Positions 43,861-52,391 of a stretch of 64,000 bases of DNA are shown piece after piece. The translations under genes and the position numbers were made by a program. The notes beneath the pieces were generated by a model that worked only from the letters and a program-made list of their open reading frames with translations, was not told the origin of the DNA and did no database searches. Source of the stretch: Chryseobacterium caseinilyticum (GTDB lineage Bacteria; Bacteroidota; Bacteroidia; Flavobacteriales; Weeksellaceae); assembly GCF_014837145.1 (NCBI RefSeq), contig NZ_JACYFS010000001.1, positions 496,001 to 560,000 of the forward strand, given 5' to 3'. Positions within the stretch are counted from its first letter, which is position 1. Every line of letters starts with the position of its first letter.

Positions 43861-45642
43861 ATGAACAAGCAAATTCAAATACTATCTATATTATTTCTGG
43901 GAATTTCGTCAGTTGCCTTCTCACAGATCAAAGAGGAAAAACTGATACTTAATAAAAAAAGAGAACCGGAAGTAAAAAAAATTGAGAAGAAAAAAACTTC
44001 TGTGGAAACGGTGAAAAACTATCCGCCTGAAGAAAAATCTGCCAATCCGGTAAAATATACCATCACTGATGTTCCTGTGGTAAGCGATTTTAAGACATCA
44101 ACTATTCAGGGGGAAGACGTAGCTCCGAAATTTGATGAAACGGCTCAGGACAACTACATCCAGTTTGGAATGGGGAATTACGGTAAAATCTTAGGTGATG
44201 CCCACATTTCCAAAGTTCTCGAAAACAAACTTGAAGTTGGTGCAGATGCGCACTGGCTTTCTACACAGGGGCTGAAAAAAGATTACGCCTGGGATTCCAA
44301 ACAGAGTGCTGCAACGATCGGTGCTTTCATGAATTCATACGGTGAAAAAGGGAAATTTAATCTGAATGCAGAATATGGTTTGGATCATTTCAACTATTAT
44401 GGAATCTATGCGCTACAGCCTGATGCGGGTGTTAATTTAGACCAAAAGGTCAATCAATTTAAAGTAAACGGTTACTACGATTTTTATTCTAATGAAATTC
44501 TGAATGATGTAAGAGTAAAATCTTCATTTCTGACCGACCATTTTGATGCAAAGGAAAATCAGGTTTCTGCTTTGGCAAATCTTTCCAAACACGCTGTAGA
44601 ACTTGGGGATTCCGGCTTTACTCTCAACGCTGATTTAGGTTTAGGTTTGGATGCCGTGAAAACAGAATTCACCATCAGAGATGCCAATAAATCCAATTTT
44701 GTAAACGCTCATTTAACTCCGAAAGTGAGTTTCAGAAAAGGTGATTCCTATTTAACCGTTGGTTCATCATTCGCTTTTTTAAATTCTAAAAATGATAATT
44801 TAATTTTAGCAGAACAGTTAAAGTCTAATAAAACTTACTGGTTTCCACAAGCTGAATTCCAATACGCTGCTGCCAATGAATTTAAATTTTACGGTGGAGT
44901 AGACGGTGGTTTAAAACTGAATACTTACAGCGAACTGTTGCAGGACAATCCGTTTTTGGTTTCTGACCAATATCTGAGACCAACCGAAACGAAATACCAC
45001 TTTTACGCAGGTTTAAGAGGAGATATCGACGAGACTTTCAAGTATGATGTCTCTGCAGGTTTCGGAAAAATGAATAACATTATGTTTTTCAGAGCCAACT
45101 CACTTTTTGATAATGCATTTACGCTCAACCGTTCTGCCTACAACTTTGCAAATACTTTCTCAACTGTTTACGATGACGGAAATGTGAGTGATATCAAAGG
45201 TAGTTTACAGTATTTCCCGCTTGAAAATCTTGTACTTGACGGTGAATTGCGATTCCAGAAGTATGATTTGAACAATTATAAAAATATTTATAACGTTCCT
45301 TTGCTTACTGCATCTTTCGGAGCAAAATACACGATGCTGGAGAAAAAACTTCTTTTGGGCTTCAAAGGAATCTTCGCAAGTGACAGAACCACAAATTCTT
45401 ACACGCTGACACCGGTTCCTGATCCGTTGGTGACAGGTTCTACTGTATATCAGTCTGCAGAAGATACTGATGATAAAGTTGGTGGTTATGCAGATTTAAA
45501 CTTATCCGCAGAGTACAGATTTCACAAAAATTTTAGTATTTTCGCAGTCGGAAACAATCTTCTCCGTGCCAAATACCAAACTTTTCAAGGCTACAAAGTC
45601 TTAGGAGCACAGGTTTTGGGAGGCGTGAAGATTACATTCTAA
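43861..45642 (+). CDS. TonB-dependent-receptor-like outer-membrane beta-barrel without plug
   Basis: A 593-residue protein with signal peptide (FLGISSVAFSQ), a lysine-rich linker (about 25-75) and a barrel with alternating strands (AHWLSTQGLKKDY, FKVNGYYDFYSNEIL, VGGYADLNLSAEYRFHKNFSIFAVGNNLL). It ends GGVKITF, with terminal Phe. The usual plug motifs are absent and the length is short for a full receptor, so it is more like a porin-type relative. It follows the TPR gene and precedes tRNA-Arg. Its cargo is unknown. Confidence 0.82.
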   Translation: MNKQIQILSILFLGISSVAFSQIKEEKLILNKKREPEVKKIEKKKTSVETVKNYPPEEKSANPVKYTITDVPVVSDFKTSTIQGEDVAPKFDETAQDNYIQFGMGNYGKILGDAHISKVLENKLEVGADAHWLSTQGLKKDYAWDSKQSAATIGAFMNSYGEKGKFNLNAEYGLDHFNYYGIYALQPDAGVNLDQKVNQFKVNGYYDFYSNEILNDVRVKSSFLTDHFDAKENQVSALANLSKHAVELGDSGFTLNADLGLGLDAVKTEFTIRDANKSNFVNAHLTPKVSFRKGDSYLTVGSSFAFLNSKNDNLILAEQLKSNKTYWFPQAEFQYAAANEFKFYGGVDGGLKLNTYSELLQDNPFLVSDQYLRPTETKYHFYAGLRGDIDETFKYDVSAGFGKMNNIMFFRANSLFDNAFTLNRSAYNFANTFSTVYDDGNVSDIKGSLQYFPLENLVLDGELRFQKYDLNNYKNIYNVPLLTASFGAKYTMLEKKLLLGFKGIFASDRTTNSYTLTPVPDPLVTGSTVYQSAEDTDDKVGGYADLNLSAEYRFHKNFSIFAVGNNLLRAKYQTFQGYKVLGAQVLGGVKITF

Positions 45643-45649
45643 AATATAA

Positions 45650-45712
45650 GCAATGAGTAATCGGTAATGAGCAATTTGCATTACTTATCACCAATTACTC
45701 ATTACTCATAAA
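45650..45712. repeat. Palindromic word-like spacer before tRNA-Arg
   Basis: AGCAATGAGTAATCGGTAA words on one side and TTACTCATTACTC words on the other form an imperfect inverted repeat around TTTGCA. Confidence 0.5.
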
Positions 45713-45715
45713 AAT

Positions 45716-45789
45716 GGCTTCGTAGTTCAACTGGATAGAATATCGGATTTCGGCTCCGAGGGTTGGGGGTTCGAACCCCTCCGAAGTCA
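45716..45789 (+). tRNA. tRNA-Arg (anticodon TCG)
   Basis: A complete 74-base cloverleaf. Acceptor GGCTTCG (45716-45722) pairs with CGAAGTC (45782-45788), with discriminator A at 45789. The anticodon stem TCGGA/TCCGA encloses the loop TTTCGGC, giving anticodon TCG at 45750-45752 and reading CGA/CGN arginine codons. The T arm GGGGG-TTCGAAC-CCCTC is standard. CCA is not encoded. Confidence 0.95.
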
Positions 45790-45792
45790 CAG

Positions 45793-45832
45793 TAAGCAAA
45801 CTCTTTATATATAGGAGTTTGCTTATTTTTTT
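45793..45832 (+). terminator. Terminator after tRNA-Arg
   Basis: TAAGCAAACTC (45793-45803) pairs perfectly with GAGTTTGCTTA (45815-45825), then a T run. Confidence 0.88.
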
Positions 45833-45908
45833 GTTTTAGAGTATTATAAAACCAAGTAACAAATCCGGTAACAGTTTTCAGGTAAAATTTATATTTATCA
45901 AAGAATTT

Positions 45909-46109
45909 CTAAATCTTCTTTAAAGCCGATGCTTTATGCACAGCAGATTTACCCGTTTTTTCGCTCATCACTTCATATTGAGGTTCATCTTCCGACGCTC
46001 TTCGCTGGCGTTCCATAAAAACAAAGTCTTTTGTGTGAATCTTCGTTACAACTCCATGGGTTTCGCCATTCTGAAACTTCCATTTTACGTGGTCTCCTTT
46101 TTTAAGCAT
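45909..46109 (-). CDS. DUF2945 (HVA1/TUDOR-like) small protein
   Basis: A 66-residue protein. The start MLKKGDHVKWKFQNGETHGVV and the core SGKSAVHKASALKKI pattern belong to DUF2945, also called the hypervirulence-associated TUDOR domain. It is a small SH3-like barrel, possibly nucleic-acid or protein binding, with no assigned reaction. It is a single gene on the minus strand between tRNA-Arg and an uncharacterised propeller-like gene. Confidence 0.88.
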   Translation of the reverse strand: MLKKGDHVKWKFQNGETHGVVTKIHTKDFVFMERQRRASEDEPQYEVMSEKTGKSAVHKASALKKI

Positions 46110-46236
46110 TGTATTTTGATTTAAGATTGCTGGTGTATGAATTTGAAAACTTCGATAGAAATTTTACAACTCAAAGTAATCTTCAAATATTATGCTGTCA
46201 TTTGATTTGAAAAAATAATGGATTTTCAAAAATGTA

Positions 46237-47211
46237 TCATGGTGTTAAAACTTCTATGGTTTCTTCTTTTGCAATAGCAATTTGTTTTGAGATTTTATTA
46301 AAAGCTATTTTGGGAAAATTATTAGTTTTGAAAATAATTGAAGAACGCTGCGATCCCGAATTAATCTTAGGAAATTCTCCGACAACTTTTCCCGTATTTA
46401 AGTCAATAAGTTTTGGGTAATTGTATAAATCCCAGCAAAAGTCTTCATTGACAGCAAATACATTTCGGCATTCCACATCAGGTTTTACTGTCTTTTCGAT
46501 TTCATTTGTCTTAAAATTCCAAATGGCAAGATGATCAGGAAACATCCCGTCATTATCATCATCAAAAGGTTCTTCTTCGGAAGTGCAAAATAAAATTCTG
46601 TCATTATCGATGAACGATGCCGAGCAAATCTCAACAGATAGATTTGAAATGCTCTTTTCTGAATCTAATATTGCTGGATTATTAAAGCATTCTGCAACAT
46701 CATACAGTTTAATCACATCTATAGGATGCCAAACCCAGCCTTTGCTTAAGAGAAATCGGTTATCAGAACTCACTTCAAGTCTCGAATGGAAAATGTCCCG
46801 CGGATTTCTTTCCACTTTATCCGTCACAATCTCTCCCGTTTCTACATCTTCAAAATCCAGCTGGCAGTACGAATTCGGACAGTGTATCAGGTAGGTCTTT
46901 TCTTTGTAAAAAATGAATGCAGCAGGGTATTCGTATACTTCTGACTGGTAATAACTGCGGTTGATTTCCCGTAATATTTCTCCGTTTTTCAAAAGAAGTC
47001 CTTTGGTTCCTAATTTTTTGTAGATAAAAACATAATTACCGCATTGGGAAGTAATGGAAGAGTCGCATTCAAACCCGAAATGATATTTTTGAATTTGCTT
47101 TTTAGTTCCATCCAGAGCGTAACACATTCCTGCAGAATTCCAGTCTACAACTTCGTTTTTGAACCAATCTATAGTCCTGAGATAATCTGTTTTTAAAGTG
47201 TGTTGTTGCAT
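46237..47211 (-). CDS. Cytosolic propeller-like hypothetical protein
   Basis: A 324-residue protein without signal peptide. Repeats of the type YVFIYKKLGTKGLLLKNGEI, NRFLLSKGWVWHPIDVIKLYDVAECF, DRILFCTSEE and LAIWNFKTNEIEKTV resemble WD40-like blades. I recognise this as a conserved hypothetical of Bacteroidota and related groups, without a known role. It is single, with DUF2945 downstream on the same strand after 127 bp. Confidence 0.7.
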   Translation of the reverse strand: MQQHTLKTDYLRTIDWFKNEVVDWNSAGMCYALDGTKKQIQKYHFGFECDSSITSQCGNYVFIYKKLGTKGLLLKNGEILREINRSYYQSEVYEYPAAFIFYKEKTYLIHCPNSYCQLDFEDVETGEIVTDKVERNPRDIFHSRLEVSSDNRFLLSKGWVWHPIDVIKLYDVAECFNNPAILDSEKSISNLSVEICSASFIDNDRILFCTSEEEPFDDDNDGMFPDHLAIWNFKTNEIEKTVKPDVECRNVFAVNEDFCWDLYNYPKLIDLNTGKVVGEFPKINSGSQRSSIIFKTNNFPKIAFNKISKQIAIAKEETIEVLTP

Positions 47212-47330
47212 GGAGAAGTTTTAGTTATTCGTTGATATAAAAAATCCTGTAAATTTCGTTGGTAAATATATTAATTGTTACAAATATAAAAACCAGTATT
47301 ATTAAATCAATATAGAATTTTGTCCGAAAC

Positions 47331-47361
47331 AAAAAAACCGCTGATAAAAAATCAACGGTTT
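47331..47361 (-). terminator. Minus-strand terminator of the AKR-AraC operon
   Basis: Read on the minus strand, AAACCGTTGAT (47361-47351) pairs with ATCAGCGGTTT (47345-47335) with a G-U pair and is followed by Ts. It begins 20 bp after the AraC stop. Confidence 0.8.
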
Positions 47362-47380
47362 TAAACTATTTTAAAAAAAC

Positions 47381-48193
47381 TTATTCTGCCACCACTGATG
47401 GCGAATTTCCAAATTTCTTCTTGTAGGAATCTGAAAAATGGGAAAGACTTTCAAAACCTAAATCAAGATAAATCGCAGAAGGCTTTTTGTTTTTATGTTC
47501 AATCAGATGGCGGGCTTCAGTCAGTCTTTTATCCTTCAGCCATTGTCTTGGCGGCATTCCGAAAACTTTCTGAAAATCTCTTTTGAAACTTGCCAGACTT
47601 CTTCCTGTTAACTGTGCAAATTTTTCAGTCGGAACATTGAAATGAAAATTGCTGACCATAAATTTTTCAAGATCAATCTTGTGGGGTTCAGAAAAATCGA
47701 AAAGAAAATTCCTTAGGTCGGGCACAGCGAGAAGCAACAATTTGATGCCTTCCTTTACCTTTAAAATTCCCAGTTCATCAGTCATCGATGCCCCCGAACT
47801 TCGGGCATACGGAATAATAGACTGGAAATAACCTTTCAGAAATTCATTTGAAGGAATCAGAATATTGGGAAGACCGATATACTTTCTGTCAGATTCAAGC
47901 TTTTCTTCTAAAGCTATCGTACTTAAAAGGTCATCCTGAAGCGAGATGACAATTGTTTCATAATTTCCTCCCAATAAAGGCGTCTTGGTAAGTGTTCCCA
48001 GTTGATTTCTGTGGATCAGCAAAACTTCGCCTGCTGCAATTGAAACTGTTTGCTCAGAGGTTTCCAAAACCAACTGCCCGGAAACCTGCAGGACTACGGT
48101 ATGATGATTCCAAAAACACACTTTTTCTTTCCGCTCCGCAGAGAGGTAAGAGTAAAATATGACGCCGGGAAGAATTTCTGCTGGACTTTCCAT
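47381..48193 (-). CDS. AraC-family transcriptional regulator
   Basis: A 270-residue regulator with an N-terminal cupin-like sensor (about 1-150) and a C-terminal double HTH. The first helix-turn-helix is VPTEKFAQLTGRSLASFKRDFQKVFG and the second PSAIYLDLGFESLSHFSDSYKKKFGNSP. Its ATG abuts the stop of the aldo/keto reductase gene, so the pair forms an operon. A strong direct repeat upstream of that operon (49219-49257) is a probable binding site, implying autoregulation. The effector is unknown. Confidence 0.92.
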   Translation of the reverse strand: MESPAEILPGVIFYSYLSAERKEKVCFWNHHTVVLQVSGQLVLETSEQTVSIAAGEVLLIHRNQLGTLTKTPLLGGNYETIVISLQDDLLSTIALEEKLESDRKYIGLPNILIPSNEFLKGYFQSIIPYARSSGASMTDELGILKVKEGIKLLLLAVPDLRNFLFDFSEPHKIDLEKFMVSNFHFNVPTEKFAQLTGRSLASFKRDFQKVFGMPPRQWLKDKRLTEARHLIEHKNKKPSAIYLDLGFESLSHFSDSYKKKFGNSPSVVAE

Positions 48194-49165
48194 TTATCGC
48201 TGTAAATAAGTGCCACCCTGTATAGCACCTATTGCAAATGTAGTGTTTAAAGTATTCATTTCCTCAGGGGTAAATACAATTTCCATTGCTGCTATATTTT
48301 CAGGTAATCTCGATCTTCGGCTCATACTTACCAATGGCATAATGTAGTCGCCCTGTTCTTTCACCCAGGCAATGGCGAGTTGAGTAGGAGTGAAGCCTTT
48401 GTCGTTTGCCAGTTGTTTCAGAACTTCCACTTTTTCAAGGTTTTTAATTAAATTATCTTTCTGAAAACGTGAAAAATGATTTCTGTGGTCATTCTCTGCA
48501 AGCGGAGCTGTCAAATCTCCTGTCAGAAGGCCTTCTGCGGTATTGGCAAACGCCACAACGCTGATTCCCAGTTCTTCTGCGGCAGGTAGTAAATCATTTT
48601 CAATCTGACGGTCTGCAAGAGAGTAGCCCAGTTCCAAAGCACTGATAGGATAAACGCTGTTGGCAGTTCTGAGCTGTTCAGCTGTAATCTCCGAAATACC
48701 AATGTGACGTACTTTTCCTTCTGTTACAAGGTCTGCAACAGTTCCGATAATATCCTCTACCGGAACACTGCCATCCATCCGGCTCGGCTGATAAAGATCA
48801 ATGGTTTCGATTCCTAAACGGGTAAGGGAATAGTTGATGAAATTTTTGATGGCAACAGGTCGGAGATCCATACCAATCCACTGACCATTATGAAAAATCG
48901 CACCGAATTTCACACTGATAAAAGCATCATCACGTCTGTCTTTTACCGCTTTTCCAATCAACATTTCGTTGTGACCGGCACCGTAAAAATCTCCTGTGTT
49001 CAAAAAATTAATACCACTGTCGAGAGCCTGATGAATGGTTGCGATACTTTCTGCTTCGTCAGGCGTTGAGCCACCCCATATGGATGACATTCTCATACAA
49101 CCTAAACCAAGATTAGAAACCAGAGGACCGTCTTTGCCCAAAGTTATTTTTTTAATTGCTGACAT
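48194..49165 (-). CDS. Aldo/keto reductase, first gene of AraC operon
   Basis: A 323-residue aldo/keto reductase. LNTGDFYGAGHNE contains the catalytic Asp and Tyr, DAFISVKFG the Lys region, and the barrel has IDLYQPSRMD in place of the usual YxHxxD-type His motif, so the acid-base residue may differ. The C-terminal LSMSRRSRLPEN stretch binds NADPH. ATG 49165 (MSAIKKITLG) is preferred to an upstream ATG at 49192. It is co-transcribed with the AraC regulator. Confidence 0.9.
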   Translation of the reverse strand: MSAIKKITLGKDGPLVSNLGLGCMRMSSIWGGSTPDEAESIATIHQALDSGINFLNTGDFYGAGHNEMLIGKAVKDRRDDAFISVKFGAIFHNGQWIGMDLRPVAIKNFINYSLTRLGIETIDLYQPSRMDGSVPVEDIIGTVADLVTEGKVRHIGISEITAEQLRTANSVYPISALELGYSLADRQIENDLLPAAEELGISVVAFANTAEGLLTGDLTAPLAENDHRNHFSRFQKDNLIKNLEKVEVLKQLANDKGFTPTQLAIAWVKEQGDYIMPLVSMSRRSRLPENIAAMEIVFTPEEMNTLNTTFAIGAIQGGTYLQR

Positions 49166-49218
49166 TTTATTTTGTTTAAAATTACAGTACAAAGGTCATC
49201 TATAAAACAAACTTTTCA

Positions 49219-49257
49219 CTTTCGTGTACGGCTCAAATTACTTTCGTGTATGGCTCA
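49219..49257 (-). promoter_or_regulatory. AraC-type operator: 17-bp direct repeat, 22-bp period
   Basis: CTTTCGTGTACGGCTCA (49219-49235) is repeated as CTTTCGTGTATGGCTCA (49241-49257), 16 of 17 identical, starts 22 bp apart. That is about two helical turns, as expected for an AraC monomer pair on one face. It lies 54-92 bp upstream of the reductase ATG. Confidence 0.7.
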
Positions 49258-49542
49258 GCTTAAAAATATTCGATAGAAAAACTGTTTTAGGAGTGGTGTG
49301 GTTCTTATTTATGAAGTGTGTAATTAGTAATAACTTAGTTTTAACGGTTGTTTGTCATTGACTACGTCGAATATTCGATTTCCGTAAGAATCCAAACTAC
49401 TTATTTTCAGTGTGTTGAGATTCGTCCGAAATGACAAAATTAGTGCTTATTTTAGCATTATGATTATTAACGGATATTCATATTCTACTGAAATTGTTTT
49501 CTGTTTTAAATTTAAATCACAACTATTAAGATAACCTCAAAC
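49258..49542. other. Gene-free spacer
   Basis: Apart from the operator at its edge and the minus-strand terminator at 49543, I see no gene or site in this stretch. Confidence 0.6.
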
Positions 49543-49568
49543 AAAAACCTCCCAAAAAATTGAGAGGT
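49543..49568 (-). terminator. Minus-strand terminator of the repeat-array unit
   Basis: Read on the minus strand, ACCTCTCAA (49568-49560) pairs with TTGGGAGGT (49555-49547) with one G-U pair, then T5. It ends the unit that includes the frameshifted gene at 49586. Confidence 0.78.
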
Positions 49569-49585
49569 CTTGTACTACCTGAAGT

Positions 49586-49970
49586 TTATAAGGGCGTTGG
49601 AGGAGGATCCTGAGGCAAACCGTCCGGTGTGTTGTAGATAATATAGTCATTGTATTTGGCTTCATCCGTTTCATAGAAAACATCCTGCCCAATGCCTGCA
49701 TATTTTGTCACTAATCTGTAGAGACGGTTCAGTGCTTCGATACGGTCTTCTGTAGCGAGATCTCTGTCGGATACACTTTTTGCCTGAGCATCAATGGCAA
49801 TTTTCCACGGCGTTGCGTGCTTCCTCAAATTCCGTCTTCTTTGCGGCATTGTAGCCACGGTCTGTGAATTCTGCCAGATCTCTGTCTATCAGAGCGATGA
49901 GTTCATCTGCTTTTTGCTTCAATACAGAATCTGCAATAACAAAATCTCTTTGTACCTGATCTTTTTTCAT
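49586..49970 (-). pseudogene. Frameshifted hypothetical protein
   Basis: Two frames join into one gene. The N-terminal part starts at ATG 49970 (MKKDQVQRDFVIADSVLKQ) and stops after AVENCH. The rest continues in the next frame to 49586. Removing one A from the A4 run (T4 on the plus strand, 49801-49804) gives a single protein of about 127 residues running ARNAVEIAIDAQAKSV and ending GLPQDPPPTPL. It is helical, and I do not recognise the family. It lies downstream of the 21-bp repeat array on the same strand. Confidence 0.68.
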
Positions 49971-50058
49971 AATGATTTTTTTGTTTGTGTTATAAAATGA
50001 TATTTAAAAATTGCTTGAAATTAGAATTGTTTCATGAACTATATCTTTTTAAATGTGC
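49971..50058. other. Short spacer next to the repeat array
   Basis: Between the frameshifted gene and the array. No site seen. A plus-strand ORF runs from ATG 49997 into the array to 50208, but it is considered a shadow of the repeats. Confidence 0.4.
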
Positions 50059-50268
50059 TTGTAAAGTGCTGAAATGTAATAAATTGTACTTGATTGCCTC
50101 AACTAAGTGCTTGATTGCTTCAACTAAGTGCTTGATCGCCTTAACTAAATGGCTGAAGCTGTCAACTAAACGGTTGAATGCTATGACAAAGTGGTTGGGA
50201 ACCTAAACTAAACAGTTAAAGACCTGTTCTAAACACTTATCTGCTGTAACTAAGCTCTTTTTCTGCTT
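50059..50268. repeat. 21-bp degenerate tandem repeat array (about 10 units)
   Basis: Units of exactly 21 bp with no indels start at 50059, 50080, 50101, 50122, 50143, 50164, 50185, 50206, 50227 and 50248. The best unit is AACTAAGTGCTTGATTGC(T/C)TC. Because 21 is 7 codons, each strand reads as heptads: plus TKCLIAS, TKCLIAL, TKWLKLS, TKRLNAM; minus AIKHLVE repeated. Both frames contain one stop within the array, so neither is a clean gene today. The unit fidelity decays away from 50101-50142. Confidence 0.75.
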
Positions 50269-50357
50269 TACGAACTGAAGATTGGATTTAAATAAGAAAT
50301 TGTAGCGCCGGCAAAGAATCTTGCGCAGGCGGAAGGATAATTTATTGTATTCATCAT
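50268..50357 (-). CDS. Possible 29-residue small ORF at the head of the repeat unit
   Basis: ATG 50357 to TAA 50268 on the minus strand (MMNTINYPSACARFFAGATI, then SYLNPIFSS). It begins about 16 bases after the expected start of a minus-strand transcript and its stop touches the end of the tandem array. No family is recognised. It may be a leader peptide or chance. Confidence 0.3.
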   Translation of the reverse strand: MMNTINYPSACARFFAGATISYLNPIFSS

Positions 50358-50379
50358 TTTGTATTTTGTGTTGTTGAAA

Positions 50380-50387
50380 CAAATATA
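50380..50387 (-). promoter_or_regulatory. Minus-strand -7 box for the repeat-array unit
   Basis: TATATTTG read on the minus strand. A good -33 is not visible. Transcription would cover the 29-codon ORF, the array and the frameshifted gene, ending at the terminator at 49543-49568. Confidence 0.5.
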
Positions 50388-50451
50388 AAATTTATCCTGA
50401 AAAAATAAAACAGGGAGTGAAATATTTTTTTTTTTTTTTGATGGAATGAGA

Positions 50452-50474
50452 AACCCTCGCTGTGGGCGAGGGTT
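50452..50474. terminator. Hairpin near a T14 tract
   Basis: AACCCTCGC (50452-50460) pairs perfectly with GCGAGGGTT (50466-50474). A run of 14 Ts lies at 50426-50439. It probably ends the minus-strand peptidase transcript, though no T run follows in that direction. Confidence 0.5.
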
Positions 50475-50539
50475 ATTGTTTATGAATTTTTTGAATTATT
50501 TTTTCACTTTTATATTACCTCAAAAGTAGTAAGAGGGTT

Positions 50540-52391
50540 CTAAGGCGTTAGCCAAATTACGCTGCCCGGAGTGATCTTAAAATTTCCTGACTCAGATTTT
50601 GTTTTAATTGTATTTTTTGTTAATGCGTCAGCATCTACCCAACCATCATTATTCACTTTTTGCCATTCGGCGCCCCATGAATTATGTAATTTAAAAACAT
50701 CCTTACAATTAGTATTTTTATCTGATTCACATACCTTTTTATAGCCGGAAATAACTAATGAATGTCCTTCGTTACATTTATCACCCGTATTTCCGGAAAT
50801 ACATAAGTAAGGAAAAAGCACAGGACGCCCTTGCTTGAGGCCTTTAATAACTTGCTCTTTAACATTTGCAGGATTTATATTGGGTTGATCAAGCGGAAAC
50901 GCTACCGCACTAAATCCAGAAGGAAAATTTTCCATCGAACAACCATCAAAAAATAAAGAGTATAAAAATTTGTCATAAGAATCTTTACTTAGAGCTTTCT
51001 TCAAATTAATTAAATTTACATTAAGACCTGCGTTTTTGTTAATTTCGGCAATACATTCTGGACAGTCTGCAATATTTGCTTCAGTCTGACTTTTTTTTAG
51101 ATAAATAAATATCTTTTAAATATTGAAAAAATTTATCTCTTTTTTCATGTCCGCCTTTAACTGATGCGGAGAAATTATTAACTAAACTGTCAAAAGGTTT
51201 ACAAGATTCCAATATTAAGCGATTCCCACTCTTCGAAAGATCCTCAATAATGCTGTACATACTTCTCATTTTTTCTTGATTTGGCATAAAAGTACCGGAC
51301 TGGTCGATGCTTTGATTAGTGTAAGCCAACATTCCAAAATAGGAAATTGCACTATCTGCAGGAGGATTCTTACAATCAGGAATGTCACTCTTCCATTTTT
51401 GGCAGGTGTAATGTTGCAATAGCGCAGCTAAACTAAAAGCTCTGCATTCTCCAAGTCCATTTTGCGTTTTATAGGCCGGCATATTTTCAATTTCTATTTT
51501 CGTGCCTGCAATTTCTTCATAGATAATTGTAGGTTTTACGGTGGCGTGGGTTAGATCATCGCCTTTGCAATAGATGGGTACAAAAGGGTTGGTGTAATCA
51601 AAAGGTAATGCTTTTTCGTTCACGGGTTTTTGTCGGTTCGTGGTGGTGAGTATTTTAGCAGGGTTTGCTTTTTCATAAGCTTCTTTTTCTCTGGTTAAAA
51701 TGCTTTGTTCCCAATCGTTTTTTAAACTTAAAAACTGGTAAAAACCGTCTTTGTGTATTTCGAAATCGTAACCGAATTGGTGGGCGAGGGCGCCTTGCTG
51801 TACTTCTTTTAATTGCTGTTCGTACAATGCGGTCATCTCATCGGGGTAAATGTGCATCACCCGGTGGTTGATCCATTGCCCATTTTCCAGATGCAAGCGC
51901 ATTAAGTGAAATGTTTCTACATTGTAATGGTATAGAGTAGGACTTCCCAAATATTCTTTGCCCCAAAAAGCAAAGTAGCCCTGGTTTTCGTGGATAAAGA
52001 CTTTGGTTTCTTCGCACAAACCGTTTTCGCAAAGTTTTACAATGAAACCGTTGTGCTTTTTGTCCTGATACAGTTCGGGGATGAAAATGAGATGTTCTTT
52101 TTTGTCGGTTTGCAAAAGGGCAGGCGTACAAATGCCATTGGTGTTTTCGGAAATAAAGAATTTTCTGTGGAGATTAACTATAACATTAGACTTATTGATG
52201 CTCAGTTCTGTTTCAAAAAACTTTGTTCCTGATTCGGAAATTTTAAATCTTTTGAGATTGGGTTTTGCTGAAAATTTATTTGAAATATCAGGATTAAATT
52301 TAAAACTTTTGTCGGAAGCCCAGATCGAATTGGGAAGCAAAAAAGTTCCGGTGGCCATCATGCTGTTTTTAATAAATTCTTTTCTGTTCAT
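50540..52391 (-). pseudogene. Frameshifted C1 (papain-like) peptidase
   Basis: One gene in two frames. The first part (52391-51081) starts MNRKEFIKNSMMATGTFLLP, an export signal resembling Tat types, and contains the nucleophile Cys316 in QNGLGECRAFSLAALLQHY. It stops after SKKKSD. The second part holds the His (EGHSLVISGYK) and Asn (KLHNSWGAEW) of the papain triad. Removing one A from the A8 run (T8 on the plus strand, 51091-51098) joins them into a 616-residue enzyme with linker SQTEANIADCPECIAEI. A long N-terminal region of about 290 residues precedes the peptidase domain and is unrecognised. Confidence 0.8.

Noticed and set aside
49997..50208. Plus-strand ORF through the 21-bp array
   Set aside because: It is produced by the array's seven-codon period, ends at a stop inside it, and the promoter and terminator of the region lie on the other strand.
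50059..50268. CRISPR array
   Set aside because: Units are contiguous 21-bp repeats without unique spacers and there are no cas genes.
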